Assembly (NCBI GenBank): GCA_940671915.1
Contig: CALNVZ010003432.1
Location: forward strand, 11,868,356 to 11,932,355
DNA length: 64,000 bases
Source: Paracentrotus lividus
Lineage: Eukaryota > Echinodermata > Echinoidea > Camarodonta > Echinidae
Reading direction: 5' to 3'
Under the pieces are notes generated by a model. That model was not told where the DNA came from and did no database searches. It saw nothing but the letters and a program-made list of their open reading frames with translations. A program made the translations under genes and the position numbers. Below, piece after piece: positions 1-11,403 of this stretch (positions within the stretch are counted from its first letter, which is position 1; each line of letters opens with the position of its first letter).

Positions 1-84
1 ATTTTGAGTTTTTTATTAGTTTGTCGATTTACTCGGATCTTTGATCTCCGACTTCTCTCTCATTTCGACAAGACGTATCACATA
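1..84. mobile_element. Terminal part of a TATGTGAT-type inverted-repeat element
   Basis: This stretch is the reverse complement of 9,636-9,719, the left terminus of the element at 9,636-11,397. It ends in tcacata at 84. The rest of the copy lies left of the window. Confidence 0.6.
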
Positions 85-88
85 TATG

Positions 89-220
89 GAATCCAGTTTG
101 CATACATTAGTTGTTGCTATGTCGGGCAAGGCTATGGTAAGCCTTCAGGTTGTCAAGAACAACCTTTATTGAAAAAAAATTTATACGTAACTTTTGAATA
201 TGTTAGTAAACTGGTCTATT
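89..220. repeat. Dispersed repeat also present near 30,070-30,180
   Basis: The stretch from ccagtttgcatacatta through ttgctatgtcgggcaagg to gaatatgttagtaaa recurs at 30,070-30,180 in the same orientation with substitutions and an insertion. The element class is unknown. Confidence 0.6.
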
Positions 221-750
221 GGAATCAACAAACTATCGGTTCAATATTTCAAAGATTTCAGACACCAGGAAAAAGCATTGGTCCTAATATTAAACCCTGT
301 GTAAGTATATTTTGTTGAAGCTGAATAATTTCTTATCTATTGCAGAGGACGAAATGTCGTTTTCTTAATGAACATGTTTAAGTTCTATTTTATCTCAACT
401 ATATAACGCCTTTTCAATATTGTAATGATTTCTATCTTTGTATAACCATGATAATTTTATAAATACTTTTGTTATCCTGTCGAAAGGTTTAAGTCATGAA
501 TATTTGAATACAAAGACATTTAAATTATCCACAATGGATAATTTGAACATCATCGTGTAAATAAGAAAAATAACGGGCAAAACACAAATTAAATTGCATG
601 ATATCCTGCTAGAAATATCGATCAACTGCTTTTTTATTTATTCTTTGTAATTTTATTTTTATTCTATTTTTTTTATTTTATTTTTTTATGATTTATTTAT
701 TTATTATTATTATTATTATTTATTATTATTATTTTTTTTTTGGGGGGGTA

Positions 751-797
<47 letters not shown>

Positions 798-1618
798 CGC
801 TGTCTCTTTCCCATTCTCTGTCTGTCGGTTTAACCACCAAAAGTTACACCTCTATTATCCAGAATCCCCCACTTAAGCATGACGTCATAAATATGAAACG
901 GTATGAGGTGACACCTAGAAAACATTACCATTTTAATTGGTCCCTATCTGACTAAACTGAAAAGAAATTATTCCTCTAATCCCATTTTGACACCCTCATC
1001 CCACTTTCGATCTTATGGTCACTGATTTCGCTGCCATTTTCCCCCCTTCTTTTTAAGTTACATAATCATAATTGCTTTCTTTAAATTCCCCCGATTGGAC
1101 TGAATAGAAATTAATTTCCATGCTTGTACCAACATGTTATCATTGGCTTTCACACCCATCGTTATGTGAAGGTGTTTGTGCTCTTTTTGTGGAGTAATTA
1201 CTATTATTATCATCCATGCGCAGAAGGACACAGGATGATGCTACTATGGCGAGGTGAGACGTAAAAATTATGCTCGTTCTCCTTCTTTTGTTCCGTCATT
1301 GATTTCTTCTATTTGTTTCGATTCTTCATTATTTCTTATTAGTTTTTTTTTTAATATATATATATAATTATATATTTTTTTTTGCAATTGAGCTCTTCTT
1401 TCATGTCTTTAGTAGTTTTATTGCTTCACTTTCTTCCACTATCTTGTTTGCATATTTTGTTCTTACTTTGTCGTTAGTTTTGCAAAAAAAGATCAACCAC
1501 ATCAAATTAATCAAAATAAAAAAAATATAAATTCCTGTCCTTAAAGTGATGTTGAATATGTTTGGGAAACATTAACGAAAAGCAAAATCATATACATTTA
1601 AAATCTTTGGATTCGGTA
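221..1618. other. AT-rich non-coding DNA
   Basis: No gene is supported. The stretch contains T-rich tracts (640-740), a G run at 742-748, the CT microsatellite at 752-793, and an AT-rich stretch at 1,340-1,385. Nothing else is recognisable. Confidence 0.5.
752..793 (+). repeat. (CT)n microsatellite
   Basis: About 20 CT units follow a T/G homopolymer run. Apparent Ser/Leu-rich reading frames here come from this repeat. Confidence 0.95.
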
Positions 1619-1620
1619 TA

Positions 1621-2121
1621 CACTGTTAGAACGCTGTTTAAAAATTTCTCTGTTTAAAAAAATGTTGGTTTAAAAGCTAAACATTCTTGTTTAAAATTTA
1701 AACATTGTTGTTTAAAAAAAGGAAAAGTGAGGTTTTATAGCCTTAAACAAGACCTGTTTAGATATTCGAGTTTAGATATTAAACAGGTTTTGTTTAAACA
1801 GGCCGAGCCAAATGTCACGTCAGAAAGTCCTGAGCTAATGGCATCACTCGTTACATGCAAGGTAAATCGGCGCAACATTTCAATCATGGCGAAGGACTTA
1901 TGCCTCACACATTAAATAAGTGTGCTCAGTGGATAGAGCGTCTGCCTTATAATCGAAAGATCGTGAGTTCGATACCCGGCCGCGTTAACCAAAATAAAAG
2001 TAGGAGCGTTTTTATTTTTGGAGCGGAGAGTTAAACAATACTGTTAATATTTTAAACAACCATTAAACAACAGGTTGTTTAAACTTTAAACAACGCTGTG
2101 CAATTCACCCGTTAAACAGTG
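1621..2121 (+). mobile_element. TTTAAACA-array element with tRNA-like core, copy 1
   Basis: It starts CACTGTTAGAACG after TA (1,619-1,620) and ends CAGTG before TA (2,122-2,123). The interior holds many TTTAAAC/GTTTAAA motifs in both orientations and a tRNA-like core at 1,921-1,982. The right end is shortened relative to copy 3. It is non-autonomous; the TA flanks suggest Tc1/mariner-type mobilisation. Confidence 0.75.
1921..1982 (+). repeat. tRNA-like core (box A/box B) of copy 1
   Basis: A GCTC...GAGC D-arm, a CTTATAA anticodon-loop-like segment and a GTTCGATAC box B are present, but the anticodon stem does not pair and no acceptor stem closes. It is a tRNA-derived repeat module, not a tRNA gene. 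Confidence 0.7.
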
Positions 2122-2123
2122 TA

Positions 2124-2156
2124 TATAGTATAGCCAATTATGTAGCTCTGTAGATA

Positions 2157-2206
<50 letters not shown>

Positions 2207-3126
2207 GGGAGAGAAAGAGAAAGAGAGACAGAGAGAGGGGGAGGGAGAGAGGGGCATAAAGGAGGAGAAACTAAAACTTAAAACTTTGAAGAGTAAAACA
2301 TGTACACGCACTTTAAAAACAGAGAGGGTAATTTCAGTGACGGATACAAGGGGCAGGCGTACGCTCCTATTTTGTTTTGTTTTTCTGTTTTTGGAAAACA
2401 CTGGTAGAACGCAATTTCACAAATTTTCAGCTTCCCCCTATTTCAAATTATTGATCCGCCATTATAATTTTGTTAGAGGTTAAATTAGTGAAAGAAACGC
2501 AAGAGGGAGGGTCGTAAACGAGTGGGTAGGGACAGGGGATTTAAAAGTCATTAAAATGTGGTTCATTAATAACGGATGCGCACCATCATTATGAATAGCC
2601 AGACGAGATATTTAGACATCGTTATCAAGGTTATATATTTCGCGCTAAGAAAAAAAAAAAGAACAAAAAGATCGAGATCTCTCTTCATGTTCAGGAAAAA
2701 TACCCGACACTTTTGTGATGAATGCAGATAATTGATCGGGTTTCACAGCCTTCATAACTTATGATTTATTTCAATTTCATACAAAGCGATCATCAATGGT
2801 ATATAGTCTGCTTGCCTATTCCAGCGTAGGGGTATAGGATTATCGACGCATTGAAAATGACAGCTTTGCGCGCGGACATTGCTAGCGCTGTATATACGAG
2901 AGAAATGGAGTGCCCCTAAAATTTTGAAATGTACAAAGAATCTGCAGCCCATTAGTTTTTTTAAATATCCTGATAAGTGTGTACTTGTCATTACTCGGAG
3001 AGGTGACAGGTGTTCCTATTTTCTTTTAAATAACCCAGTTTGGAACCATTTGCGACACTCTGAAATACGGGATACAGACCCCATTCTGGATCTATAGGGG
3101 CCGTACTCCATTCCAGGGCTGTGTTT
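2124..3126. other. Non-coding DNA with GA-rich tract
   Basis: The GA microsatellite (2,156-2,203) is followed by a purine-rich run to about 2,265. Beyond that it is ordinary AT-rich sequence with no supported gene. Confidence 0.5.
2156..2203 (+). repeat. (GA)n microsatellite
   Basis: A near-perfect AG repeat with one AAAG interruption. Frames read as Arg/Glu on one strand and Ser/Leu on the other. Confidence 0.95.
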
Positions 3127-3254
3127 GACCAAGTCACTGGCGTAAATCCATTTGCGATTTCTATTCATCAGGGGGGGATGGCGCTTTGTATTATTATGTA
3201 ACATCCCCCCCTGATGAAAAGCATTCTTTACGGATTTACGCCAGTGGACCAAGT
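3127..3254. mobile_element. hAT-type MITE (CACTGGCG termini) with 8-bp duplication
   Basis: The 112-bp foldback (3,135-3,246) has arms of about 45 bp from CACTGGCGTAAATCC to its complement. It is bounded by perfect 8-bp direct repeats GACCAAGT at 3,127-3,134 and 3,247-3,254. Eight-bp duplications are typical of hAT elements. A second copy is at 7,607-7,715. Confidence 0.85.
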
Positions 3255-3363
3255 TGTTCCTGAGATACGAACAACTCTACGAACGACTGGTAATCCGTTC
3301 TTGTGCTAAATGATTGAAAATGTGATCAGTATTGACCCCAAAACATGTTCCAATCGTTCGTGA

Positions 3364-3663
3364 GGGTGGTATCTCACTTCGCGGAAACTACTTTGAAACT
3401 ACTTTGAGACGGATTTGGGACTACTTTGAGACGGTTTTGAAACTGCTTGAAAACGGTTTTGAAACTTGTCCCGGAGACGTCGCGGAAACTACTTTGAGAC
3501 GGTTCTTTGAAACTGCTTTGAGACAGTTTTTGAAAATTGTCGCGGAGACGTCGCGTAAACGTCTCAGAGACCTCTCCGCGGCGGAATAAAGTATCAGAGA
3601 CGTCTCTAATACTAGTACTTTTTATCCGTCGCGGAGATGTCTCCGCGAAGTGAGATACCACCC
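3364..3663. mobile_element. Foldback MITE of the GAGACG/TATCTCACTT family, copy at 3.4 kb
   Basis: The termini GGGTGGTATCTCACTTCGCG and its complement bound a 300-bp element. The interior is built from degenerate GAGACGTCTC and TTTGAGACGG motifs. Related pieces lie at 14,960-15,533, 22,260-22,845, 33,625-33,776, 36,989-37,041 and 57,656-57,850. Confidence 0.8.
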
Positions 3664-3797
3664 TATAGGTCATTCGTAACTTTAAGAACGACTTGGTGAA
3701 ACACTTACCCGGGTGAATTATCATATTTGTGGCGTATCCAAACCCTTGGCATTTCGGTGCCTTTATTTTGGGCATCCCATCGAGAAGGCCCTATCTA

Positions 3798-4364
3798 CAC
3801 TGTTAGAAAAAATTAAATTAGTTGTTCAAAATTTTAAACAACTGCGTGTTATTAAACAACATGTAATTGTTTAAAACTTTAACACTCTTGCTGTTTAAAA
3901 GTTCAAACAACCTTATGTTTAATGGCTGTTTAAAATATCAACAGTATTGTTTAACGCTCCGCTCCAAAAATAAAAACGCTCCAAATTTTATTTTGGTTAT
4001 TGCGGCCGGGTTTCGAACTCACGACCTTTCGATTATAAGGCAGACGCTCTATCTACTGAGCCAACACATCTGTATACACATAATTAATGTGTGAGGCATA
4101 AGTCTTTCACCATGATTGAAATGTTGCGCCGATTTACCTTGCATGTAACGAGTGATGCTATTCGCTCATGACTATCACGTGACATTTGCCTCGGCCTTTT
4201 TAAACAAAAAATGTTTAATAATCTCTAAACAGCTCTTGTTTAAAGCTTTAAAACCTCGCTTTTCCGGTTTAAACAACAATGTTTTAATATTGAACAAGAA
4301 TGTTTAACTTTTAAACCACAATTTTTTTTAAACAGCGAAAGTTTTAAACCGCGTTCGAACAGTG
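3798..4364 (-). mobile_element. TTTAAACA-array element with tRNA-like core, copy 2
   Basis: CACTGTTAGAA follows TA (3,796-3,797), and the far end GAACAGTG precedes TA (4,365-4,366). The interior is TTTAAAC-rich. The tRNA-like core at 4,003-4,066 lies on the minus strand. Confidence 0.8.
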
Positions 4365-4366
4365 TA

Positions 4367-5895
4367 CCTAGGCTACACAGCGACTGTTTATCTATTAATC
4401 ATTTCTCTAGTAACCACTATTTTTTGGAATATAAATTTGCATTTTTGCAAGCAGAATAGCAAATACGTTATTTATAGATTACTACATTTTTTCTCTCATT
4501 ATAACCATTTTTTTGCGCCCTCGTGCGAAATCATAATCTTAACTTTTAAAATAATTTTTTTTCCTATATGCAAAAACAAAATTATACAAAATGGTTTTGT
4601 GCTTCATTTTGTTTGTTATAATCATATCCCATATAGAACGATTTTAATTACATGTACCTTATTTATATTGACTCCTTACATGTTGTGTTGTCAGTTGCAC
4701 TTTGAGGCAATATGTAGTTTAATTCTCTTCGATAGTTAATTTTGCCTAATAAGTAAAAAAAAAAAATAATAATAATACTAATAATAAAATTACGACTAGT
4801 GAATAATTAGCTCGTTAGAAAATGAATCTCAGATAATATAGCGGTAGCATGATAGCGGATGGCGGTAGCCTGATGGCTGCGTTGAAAATGCGTCTAATTA
4901 TCGCTTATTCCTCCTCCTCCTCCTTCTATTTTTGTTCTTTTTCTTAATTATCTTATTCTACGTCTTCTTCTTTTCCCTCTTATTCTTCTTCCCTTTTCTT
5001 ATGTTTCTTCTCTGTCTCTTTCTCCACGGTTGTCTCTCTCTCTATCTCTATCTTTCGCTCCCTTAATTCCCCTATTCGTCCACCCCCTCTCTCTCTCTTT
5101 CTATTTTCTTCTCAAAATTGTATCGATTTCACAAAAAATAACCTGTATAATGTAGATTGTGTAAAAAGATTTGAACGAAAACACTTAGCTCTTACTTCCT
5201 TCAATTAGCATCTCAACATGCTATATAATCCTTGCAAGGGATTTTTAGACCTGGACCCGTTGCAATTAAAAGCTTCTAACCAGGGTTTATTTCCGGTTAA
5301 ATCTGAAACTCTGTTAAAGTCCGAAAACTCCGGTTAGCAATATTTTTCCTGGATTTTAATAACTGTTTTCATTGCCATATAAATACCAGAGTTTTTCAAA
5401 ATATTATGCAAATCAAATTTTTAGGGGTGTTTCTAAAACATAGGATTGAAATACTAAAAATAGAGTCTAATCATAGCTGAGATTTTAACCCGAAGAACTC
5501 GGTTTAGAAAAAAGTTTTATAGCAAACACCCACCAGGAAGTCTTTATTGCCAGTATAGTCTGCTTATGCTGCTACAATTTAGAAAAACCTCCGGTTGTGG
5601 TATATATTTTTTGTTTTCGTATCATGGCTGATTATACAGGTGTATCCGTCGAACACTACGCACACCGCTTTCGATGATCAACAAATTGGAGGCCCTACAA
5701 CACAGACCCTTTAGATTAAGGTACTCATTATAACCCATACAATTCAATATGACATGGACTTCAGCTTGCATTTTCTCAGAGACAGGTGCCTAATACCATA
5801 CGCTATTTGTCTTCGTTTTGTATCTCTTTCTACATTCACAACCGGATAATTTATCGCATCTTATGGGTAATCGGTGCAAAGGGGAAGGATTTGCG
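4367..5895. other. AT-rich non-coding DNA
   Basis: An open frame of 125 codons at 4,362-4,739 is Phe/Ile/Leu-rich and looks random. A pyrimidine-rich (TTC/CTC) tract lies at about 4,907-5,110. No other feature is supported. Confidence 0.5.
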
Positions 5896-5896
5896 G

Positions 5897-6512
5897 TAAT
5901 AAAAGTCCCGACCGGACCGACATAAATGAATAGCCAAAAACGAAAGCTTATATGCTATATTATACAGATTACAATTCAAATTAAGCGTTTTTTTGTCCAT
6001 CTAGATGTATTTAATTAAAAGATAGGAACTCGACCGCGGAACCTAGCCAGCCGTCTCGGCCGAATACTTGTAAATGACCCTAATTTAAAGTGCGAGTGAT
6101 GGACCGTCAAAAAATGTTTAATGAATCACAGCACGTGCGTGTGGCCAGGCCAATGATTGACTTGCCTTTCATTTCATAACAATAGAATTCTAGCTCACAG
6201 GCGTCAATTGTCCTGACATAGCAAATACAACCGGTTTTCTAAGGCGAAAACGCAATCATGCCTAGCCGCAGGATCTGGCTGTAGCACTTCCATTAACATT
6301 TTTTGACGTCATCACTCGCACTTTTAAATTAGGGGTATATTTTCACAAAGTATTCGGGAGGGTGGCCTGGTTGAGTTCGGTCATCTTTTTTGTAATAAAA
6401 TACTTACTAGAGGACAATTACAAACGCCTTAATTTGGAATGTTGTATTATATAGCATATTAGCTTTCGTTTTTGGCTATTTCATTTGTCGGTCCGGTTCT
6501 AGGAGCTTTACA
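5897..6512. mobile_element. Foldback element, CGGACCGAC-type termini
   Basis: The left end around CGACCGGACCGAC (about 5,908) pairs with GTCGGTCCGG near 6,490. The arms of about 270 bp carry paired landmarks: gaatagccaaaaacgaaagc against gctttcgtttttggctat, and gtgcgagtgatg against catcactcgcac. A relative with gcgcggttgatgacgtc and cggtccggtcgg landmarks occupies 15,582-16,000 and its mirror at 21,780-22,220. Confidence 0.75.
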
Positions 6513-7376
6513 ATGATGACGAGGTTTTTAAACCTTATTAATATCGTTTCAAGTAAACCCCTCGTTGGTAGCGAATCGAGTCAGCGTGGCGTCAAGGCTT
6601 TAGGTTACGGGCCAGTTTTGTTCTCCACGGCACGGTTTTCAGCTCGCCCGCGAGCGATCGTAATATTTTCAGGCAATTTGACGACAATTCTAATGAAAAA
6701 AGTGGTCCTCTTTAGTGCCATTATTATCTTGCAAGGAGAATAAGCGATTTGTGGGACAAATAAAGCAGAGATAGGAGCGGATCATAAAGTACTTGGTGTC
6801 GTTTTTCTCTCTCGTTTACTCAGCATCCTGCCTACCCTCATTTCCGTATTGTTTAGCCGGCGACAGACTGTCAACACCTCCGGGGCTTCGGTGCGTGCTA
6901 GGAGAATAGACGTTACCGTCTGTTGACAGCCACCGATATAACTCGTGGGGTGTGCGAATTCTACTGGGAGCTTTTTTCTTTTGACGGTGAAATGGTAGGA
7001 TATTAACTCCACAAAGAATGGGTTATTTTATTGTGAAATGTAAATGTCAAGACGTTGTTCACAATGATCCATAGATTTTCCATTCATGACCTCATGTAAA
7101 GCAATGATGTGCATGGGTTTTATTACATTTCACCGAGAGCCAAATTCCTTTAACCGCTTGACGTATTCCCCATCTGAGCTGACTTTTTAGGCATCCTTTA
7201 AATCAGCGAAGTCAAAAATCTAGGGAGTTCGCTTTTTGGATATCTCTGATAATTGACAGAGAGAAGCTATGGGGGTTTAAAAAAAGCAGCATCATTTGTA
7301 TGATTCTAAGGAATAGCTCTTTGTGTGTAGGATTCTGCGGGCGTGTTGCGCAAAGCTATTCCTGATTTGACTTGCA
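6513..7376. other. Non-coding DNA, nothing recognised
   Basis: Two frames of 76 codons (6,513-6,743 and 6,782-7,012 minus) show no recognisable family and no splice context. No repeat structure is evident. Confidence 0.4.
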
Positions 7377-8080
7377 ACTGCAAAAACTGGGGGTGTAAAT
7401 CGTTAAATCACCCACGGGTGTTTAAATATAACCCCGGCCCGGAACTACTATCCGAACCAACACCAACTGGTGTTATATTAACATCCATTAGGTGTTAGAA
7501 ATACCATAATAAAACTATTTGGTGTTATTTTAACACCACATTCTGGTTTAATTCTGACACTTTCATAGTGTTAATTTCGAATTTTGATACCAGTGGGTGT
7601 TGATTTCACTGGCGTAATCCGTGATAGAATGCTATTGATCTGGGGCAATTACGTAAAAATCAAAGCGTCAATCCCCGATGAAAGATAGGGCGAGCGAATT
7701 CTACGCTAGTGAGTGGTTGATTTTATTCTGTTGGTGTTAATTTAACACCAATCGGTGTGGTCGGATATAGAACCAGGGCTGGTGTTAAATAACACCCAGC
7801 TTTTGTGTTAAAAAATAGTTCCAGTTAACTTTAATGAAACTGAAGCTTAAATTTGCTGCTCATATTTGGTTTATGGATATTTATAATTTGATAATATCAA
7901 AGTGATATGCTTATATCAAATGATATGACTTTTACCTGCAAAAATTTCAACAAAGTGCTTTTTCAGAATTTGTCTTAACACCAAGTGGTGTTAGAGAGAT
8001 AACATTCTAATTCCGAAATCTAACACCACAAATTTAACACCCGCATGGTGTTGCATATTTAACACCAGCGTTTTTGCAGT
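7377..8080. mobile_element. GGTGTTA-array MITE, ACTGCAAAAAC termini
   Basis: The inverted ends ACTGCAAAAACTGGGGGTGT and the complement of ACACCAGCGTTTTTGCAGT bound 704 bp packed with GGTGTTA/TAACACC motifs in both orientations. A hAT-type MITE is nested at 7,607-7,715. No clear target duplication was found. Confidence 0.75.
7599..7723. mobile_element. Second hAT-type MITE copy, nested, with 8-bp duplication
   Basis: The CACTGGCGTAATCCGT terminus begins at 7,607, and the right end CGCTAGTGAGTG finishes at 7,715. GTTGATTT occurs exactly at 7,599-7,606 and 7,716-7,723. It has the same terminal sequence as 3,135-3,246 but a different duplication, so the insertion was independent. Confidence 0.8.
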
Positions 8081-8651
8081 GTGGAAACGGCGCACTGACC
8101 AATCAGAAGTTTGAAAACATGCGCCTCGCCTTTATGATGATCGTAGGGTGATTTCGATTGGTCAAAGCTCTTTTTCACTTTTACATTGTTCCATGCAGCA
8201 ACGTGACTGCCAATTGCCTAGGCATCATAATGGCAGATGTTTCCTTGGATGGGATGGGTATGTTACGGAAAATTTCGGTAAACTGCACATTTTGGTTATT
8301 TACACCAATGAGGGGAAAAAACTATTTCTGCATTTTAGATTTTGATTATGTTTTAACCCCCACTTTGCAATGCTTTGGCACAATTCGAAAAGTACATGTT
8401 CGCAAACAATGCACCGTGTTCATCCAAGCGTTTACACGTACCACACAAAAATGGTACCGAAAGATGTGGGAGAAGTTGGTCTATGTATAATAATGTTGGG
8501 TTCATAAATTGGTGTTCTTTTTAATGACATTTTTTTAGGTGATTAGGTGGATTTTTTGTGTTTTTTTACTCACTTGGTATATCGCACTTATTTCAAAATT
8601 GGGGCCAATTATGGATTTACATCTCATTCAAGGTTGCATGGTATTCGTGCA

Positions 8652-8784
8652 GGCGCGGATCGAAGAAAATCGAATTGAATGCATTTCGGGGGCCCAATTG
8701 TCTGGGAACAAAAGCGGCTCTTTGTCCCCGGACAATTGGGCCCCCGAAATGCATTCAATTCGATTTTCTTGGATCCGCGCCTGA
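8652..8784. mobile_element. Short foldback MITE, CAGGCGCGGATC termini
   Basis: Arms of about 57 bp are nearly perfect: CAGGCGCGGATCGAAG through GGGGGCCCAATTGTC, and the complement. The loop is about 18 nt. No convincing target duplication is visible. Confidence 0.8.
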
Positions 8785-9411
8785 CGTGTTCGAAGAGGAA
8801 CTTATGCTTTGTATCTTTATTTCTTTCATTGTACTTTAACGGAATTACATTATACAAGTTTCTGTGCAAAACTTCCATTGACATCAATCAATAGCTTTAC
8901 AAATTCATTTAATCTTTACAATATCATTAAATGTATTGTAGTGTCATAATTATATGAAAGAGAATGAATCAAATATTTACTTATTACTTTATATTTATTA
9001 TGAATAATAAGGATTTATCTGGATATAATCTGTATTCAATAACTGATATGAAATTTAGTTTCCCTCTTTTAATAAACACCATGTATTTTCTACCTTAAAA
9101 ATGCTTTTATTTTCATTTTTAATAATCTTGTCTAATTCCCTGTCAATCAGTGTTTCCTTGGCATTTCTCTCCACGTATATAAGTGACTAGATTTACCGCT
9201 ATACATAATCTTATAACTATAATTACTTGTTTACGTAGAAAGAAAAATAATACCATAATTTTCCTTCAAAGCAAGAAATCAATTCCTGTTAGTCACATGT
9301 TTGGAACATCCTTACCTTTTCTTCAAATGTCTTAAACATATTGATGGCGGGGTATATTATATAGAACTCAGTAACTATGTCAAAATCATGTCTGCTATAC
9401 AAATAAAAAAT

Positions 9412-9568
9412 GAAATGATGGAAAGGGGTAAATCACCCTTTAAAGGGGCCGAGGAGTGACAGCGTTTTTGATAAGGATTGAAAATGTGACACCCTTTCCA
9501 ACACTTTTTGAAAACGCTGTCACTCCTCGGCCCCTTTAAAGGTTGATTTACCCCTTTCCACCATTTCG
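9412..9568. mobile_element. Foldback MITE, GGAAAGGGGTAAATC termini
   Basis: Arms of about 60 bp share GAAATGRTGGAAAGGGGTAA and GGGGCCGAGGAGTGACAGCG. The loop is about 35 nt. Confidence 0.8.
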
Positions 9569-9635
9569 CTCCCGTTCAGACAAGCACCTTAATAGTATAT
9601 CAATTTTTATTTACCGCTATAAATAATCTAAGAAA

Positions 9636-11397
9636 TATGTGATACGTCTTGTCGAAATGAGAGAGAAGTCGCAGATCAAAGATCCGAGTAAATCGACAAA
9701 CTAATAAAAAACTCAAAATTTTGAGGAATTTTTTTTTTTTGATTTTCTGGTTCTACCATGCTTCATCTTTGCTCTGTTAAAAAAAATGAGTGAAAATTAT
9801 AACGGGAAAGTGGTAAAAAAGCAGTTTTTCGGCGAGTGTTTTTTTCGGTCATAAATTTTTTTCTTCCGGACATACAAGCGAACTCCACGCTCATTTCCCC
9901 CTCTCCGTTAGCTCCGCCCTAGCAACGCATGGCTTTGTTTATTGGACGTTCACGGTCATGTGTGTGTGATTTCAACTGGCTTTTGTTTCGTTTTGTTGAG
10001 CGAATAGCGAACTAAACTCTCTTTAGCCTCACTCAGAAATTTTGCGTGCGATGCCTACAACCTGCTGTAATAAAGCTGTTTCATCCGGATAGCGGAGCAC
10101 GCAAACGAATGTCAAATCTAACATCACGGTGGGAGAGGGGGGGGTATGTGGAAAAGCTACCTTATTGCTTGACTTAGCTATCTGGATCCAATGAATGTTT
10201 AATTTCAGCATTTTATTTAGGGCCGCGATATCTGTTGTCCTGATGGAAATATCAAACCTCCATATATAACAAAATTGGTTCCATCAGGGAAACATAGTAG
10301 CAGTACAAAAGAGGTGACGTGATAATACTTCTGAACAATATTTATATTAAAGTCTTCTGCAGTTATATTCACAAAGTAACGTGTTTAAGAAAGTGCTTTA
10401 CTAAACACACGAAGAACAAAAATACATTTACTCTTAAATAATATCATTTTCTAAAAATATCTTCTTATTACTGGTAAAGTTTGACAATAAAAGACGAATC
10501 GAGCAATCATTTACGTTTTATTTTCATTTCTAACTACACCACTCATAAAAAGCGTGATCAGGAAATTCTAAAAATTCTGAGGCGCAAATATTTATTAAAA
10601 CATTTTTAGGCTATCGTCTATACATACACTTATATTCACAAGAATATAACAAAATGCATAAGCCCTGTAAAGAATAATTTAGTCCTATAGACCTTTTGGT
10701 TTAAAAATCGTTCGAACAGAGTTCAGATCAAAAGACTCGCTATTATTATGAGTAAGTAGTCCTAAGGCGTGATTGACATTCAAAAAGCACCGTAGCAAAC
10801 ATCGTTAATAAACCCCGAAAAGTGTTTAGAATAGTTTGTTTCTAACTTAATTATAGCGTCGATTGTAAAGCACTTTTCTTAGAAAGAGCGACTTTTGTGC
10901 CTTAAACAATTAAAAGAGCATGAACGTTTTATTTTTTACGGTTTAACTAACCAAATTCAGCTTCTTTCTTTGAATTTTTGAAATGTTATTTAGAACATCG
11001 CCGTTACCTGTCGCGATTAGCCCGAGTTCAAGTGCGTGACGGGACGAGTATTTTTCTCTGATATCCTGAATGCAGCCTACCTCATTGGTCAGTGTTCCCT
11101 GTTTGTAACAAGTGGTTGTTAGGGCATTTCGTGATACAAACGTGACAAATGTCTATTATTTTTCTGGGCGCGGAGTAAACGGAAGTCAAACTTCGCAGAA
11201 CTTTTCTCTTGATTTTGATTCTCAAGAGCAACAATTCTCTCTCGGCGTTGCAGAGCTTAGTACTCTCACTCTCTATTACTCTTTACAGTCGGGTTATATA
11301 TCAATTCAAAGCAATTGAATCAGGGATCAACAATATCAAATAAAATGGATTTCAAAAATCGCGACTAGTCTCTCATTTCGACGTGACGCATCACATA
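9636..11397. mobile_element. 1.76 kb TATGTGAT-type inverted-repeat element
   Basis: Left TATGTGATACGTC with GTCGAAATGAGAG matches right CTCTCATTTCGAC with GCATCACATA. TAAGAA flanks both sides (9,629-9,634 with one extra base; 11,398-11,403). No transposase frame remains: the longest frames are 60-68 codons and unrecognised. A further end of the family occupies 1-84. Confidence 0.65.
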
Positions 11398-11403
11398 TAA
11401 GAA

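Noticed and set aside
3374-3775. 133-codon minus-strand frame
   Set aside because: It consists of the repetitive GAGACG motif element read through, giving a pseudo-repeat peptide.
4362-4739. 125-codon open frame, Phe/Ile/Leu/Cys-rich
   Set aside because: AT-rich sequence gives such frames by chance. It overlaps the end of a repeat element and shows no recognisable family or exon borders.
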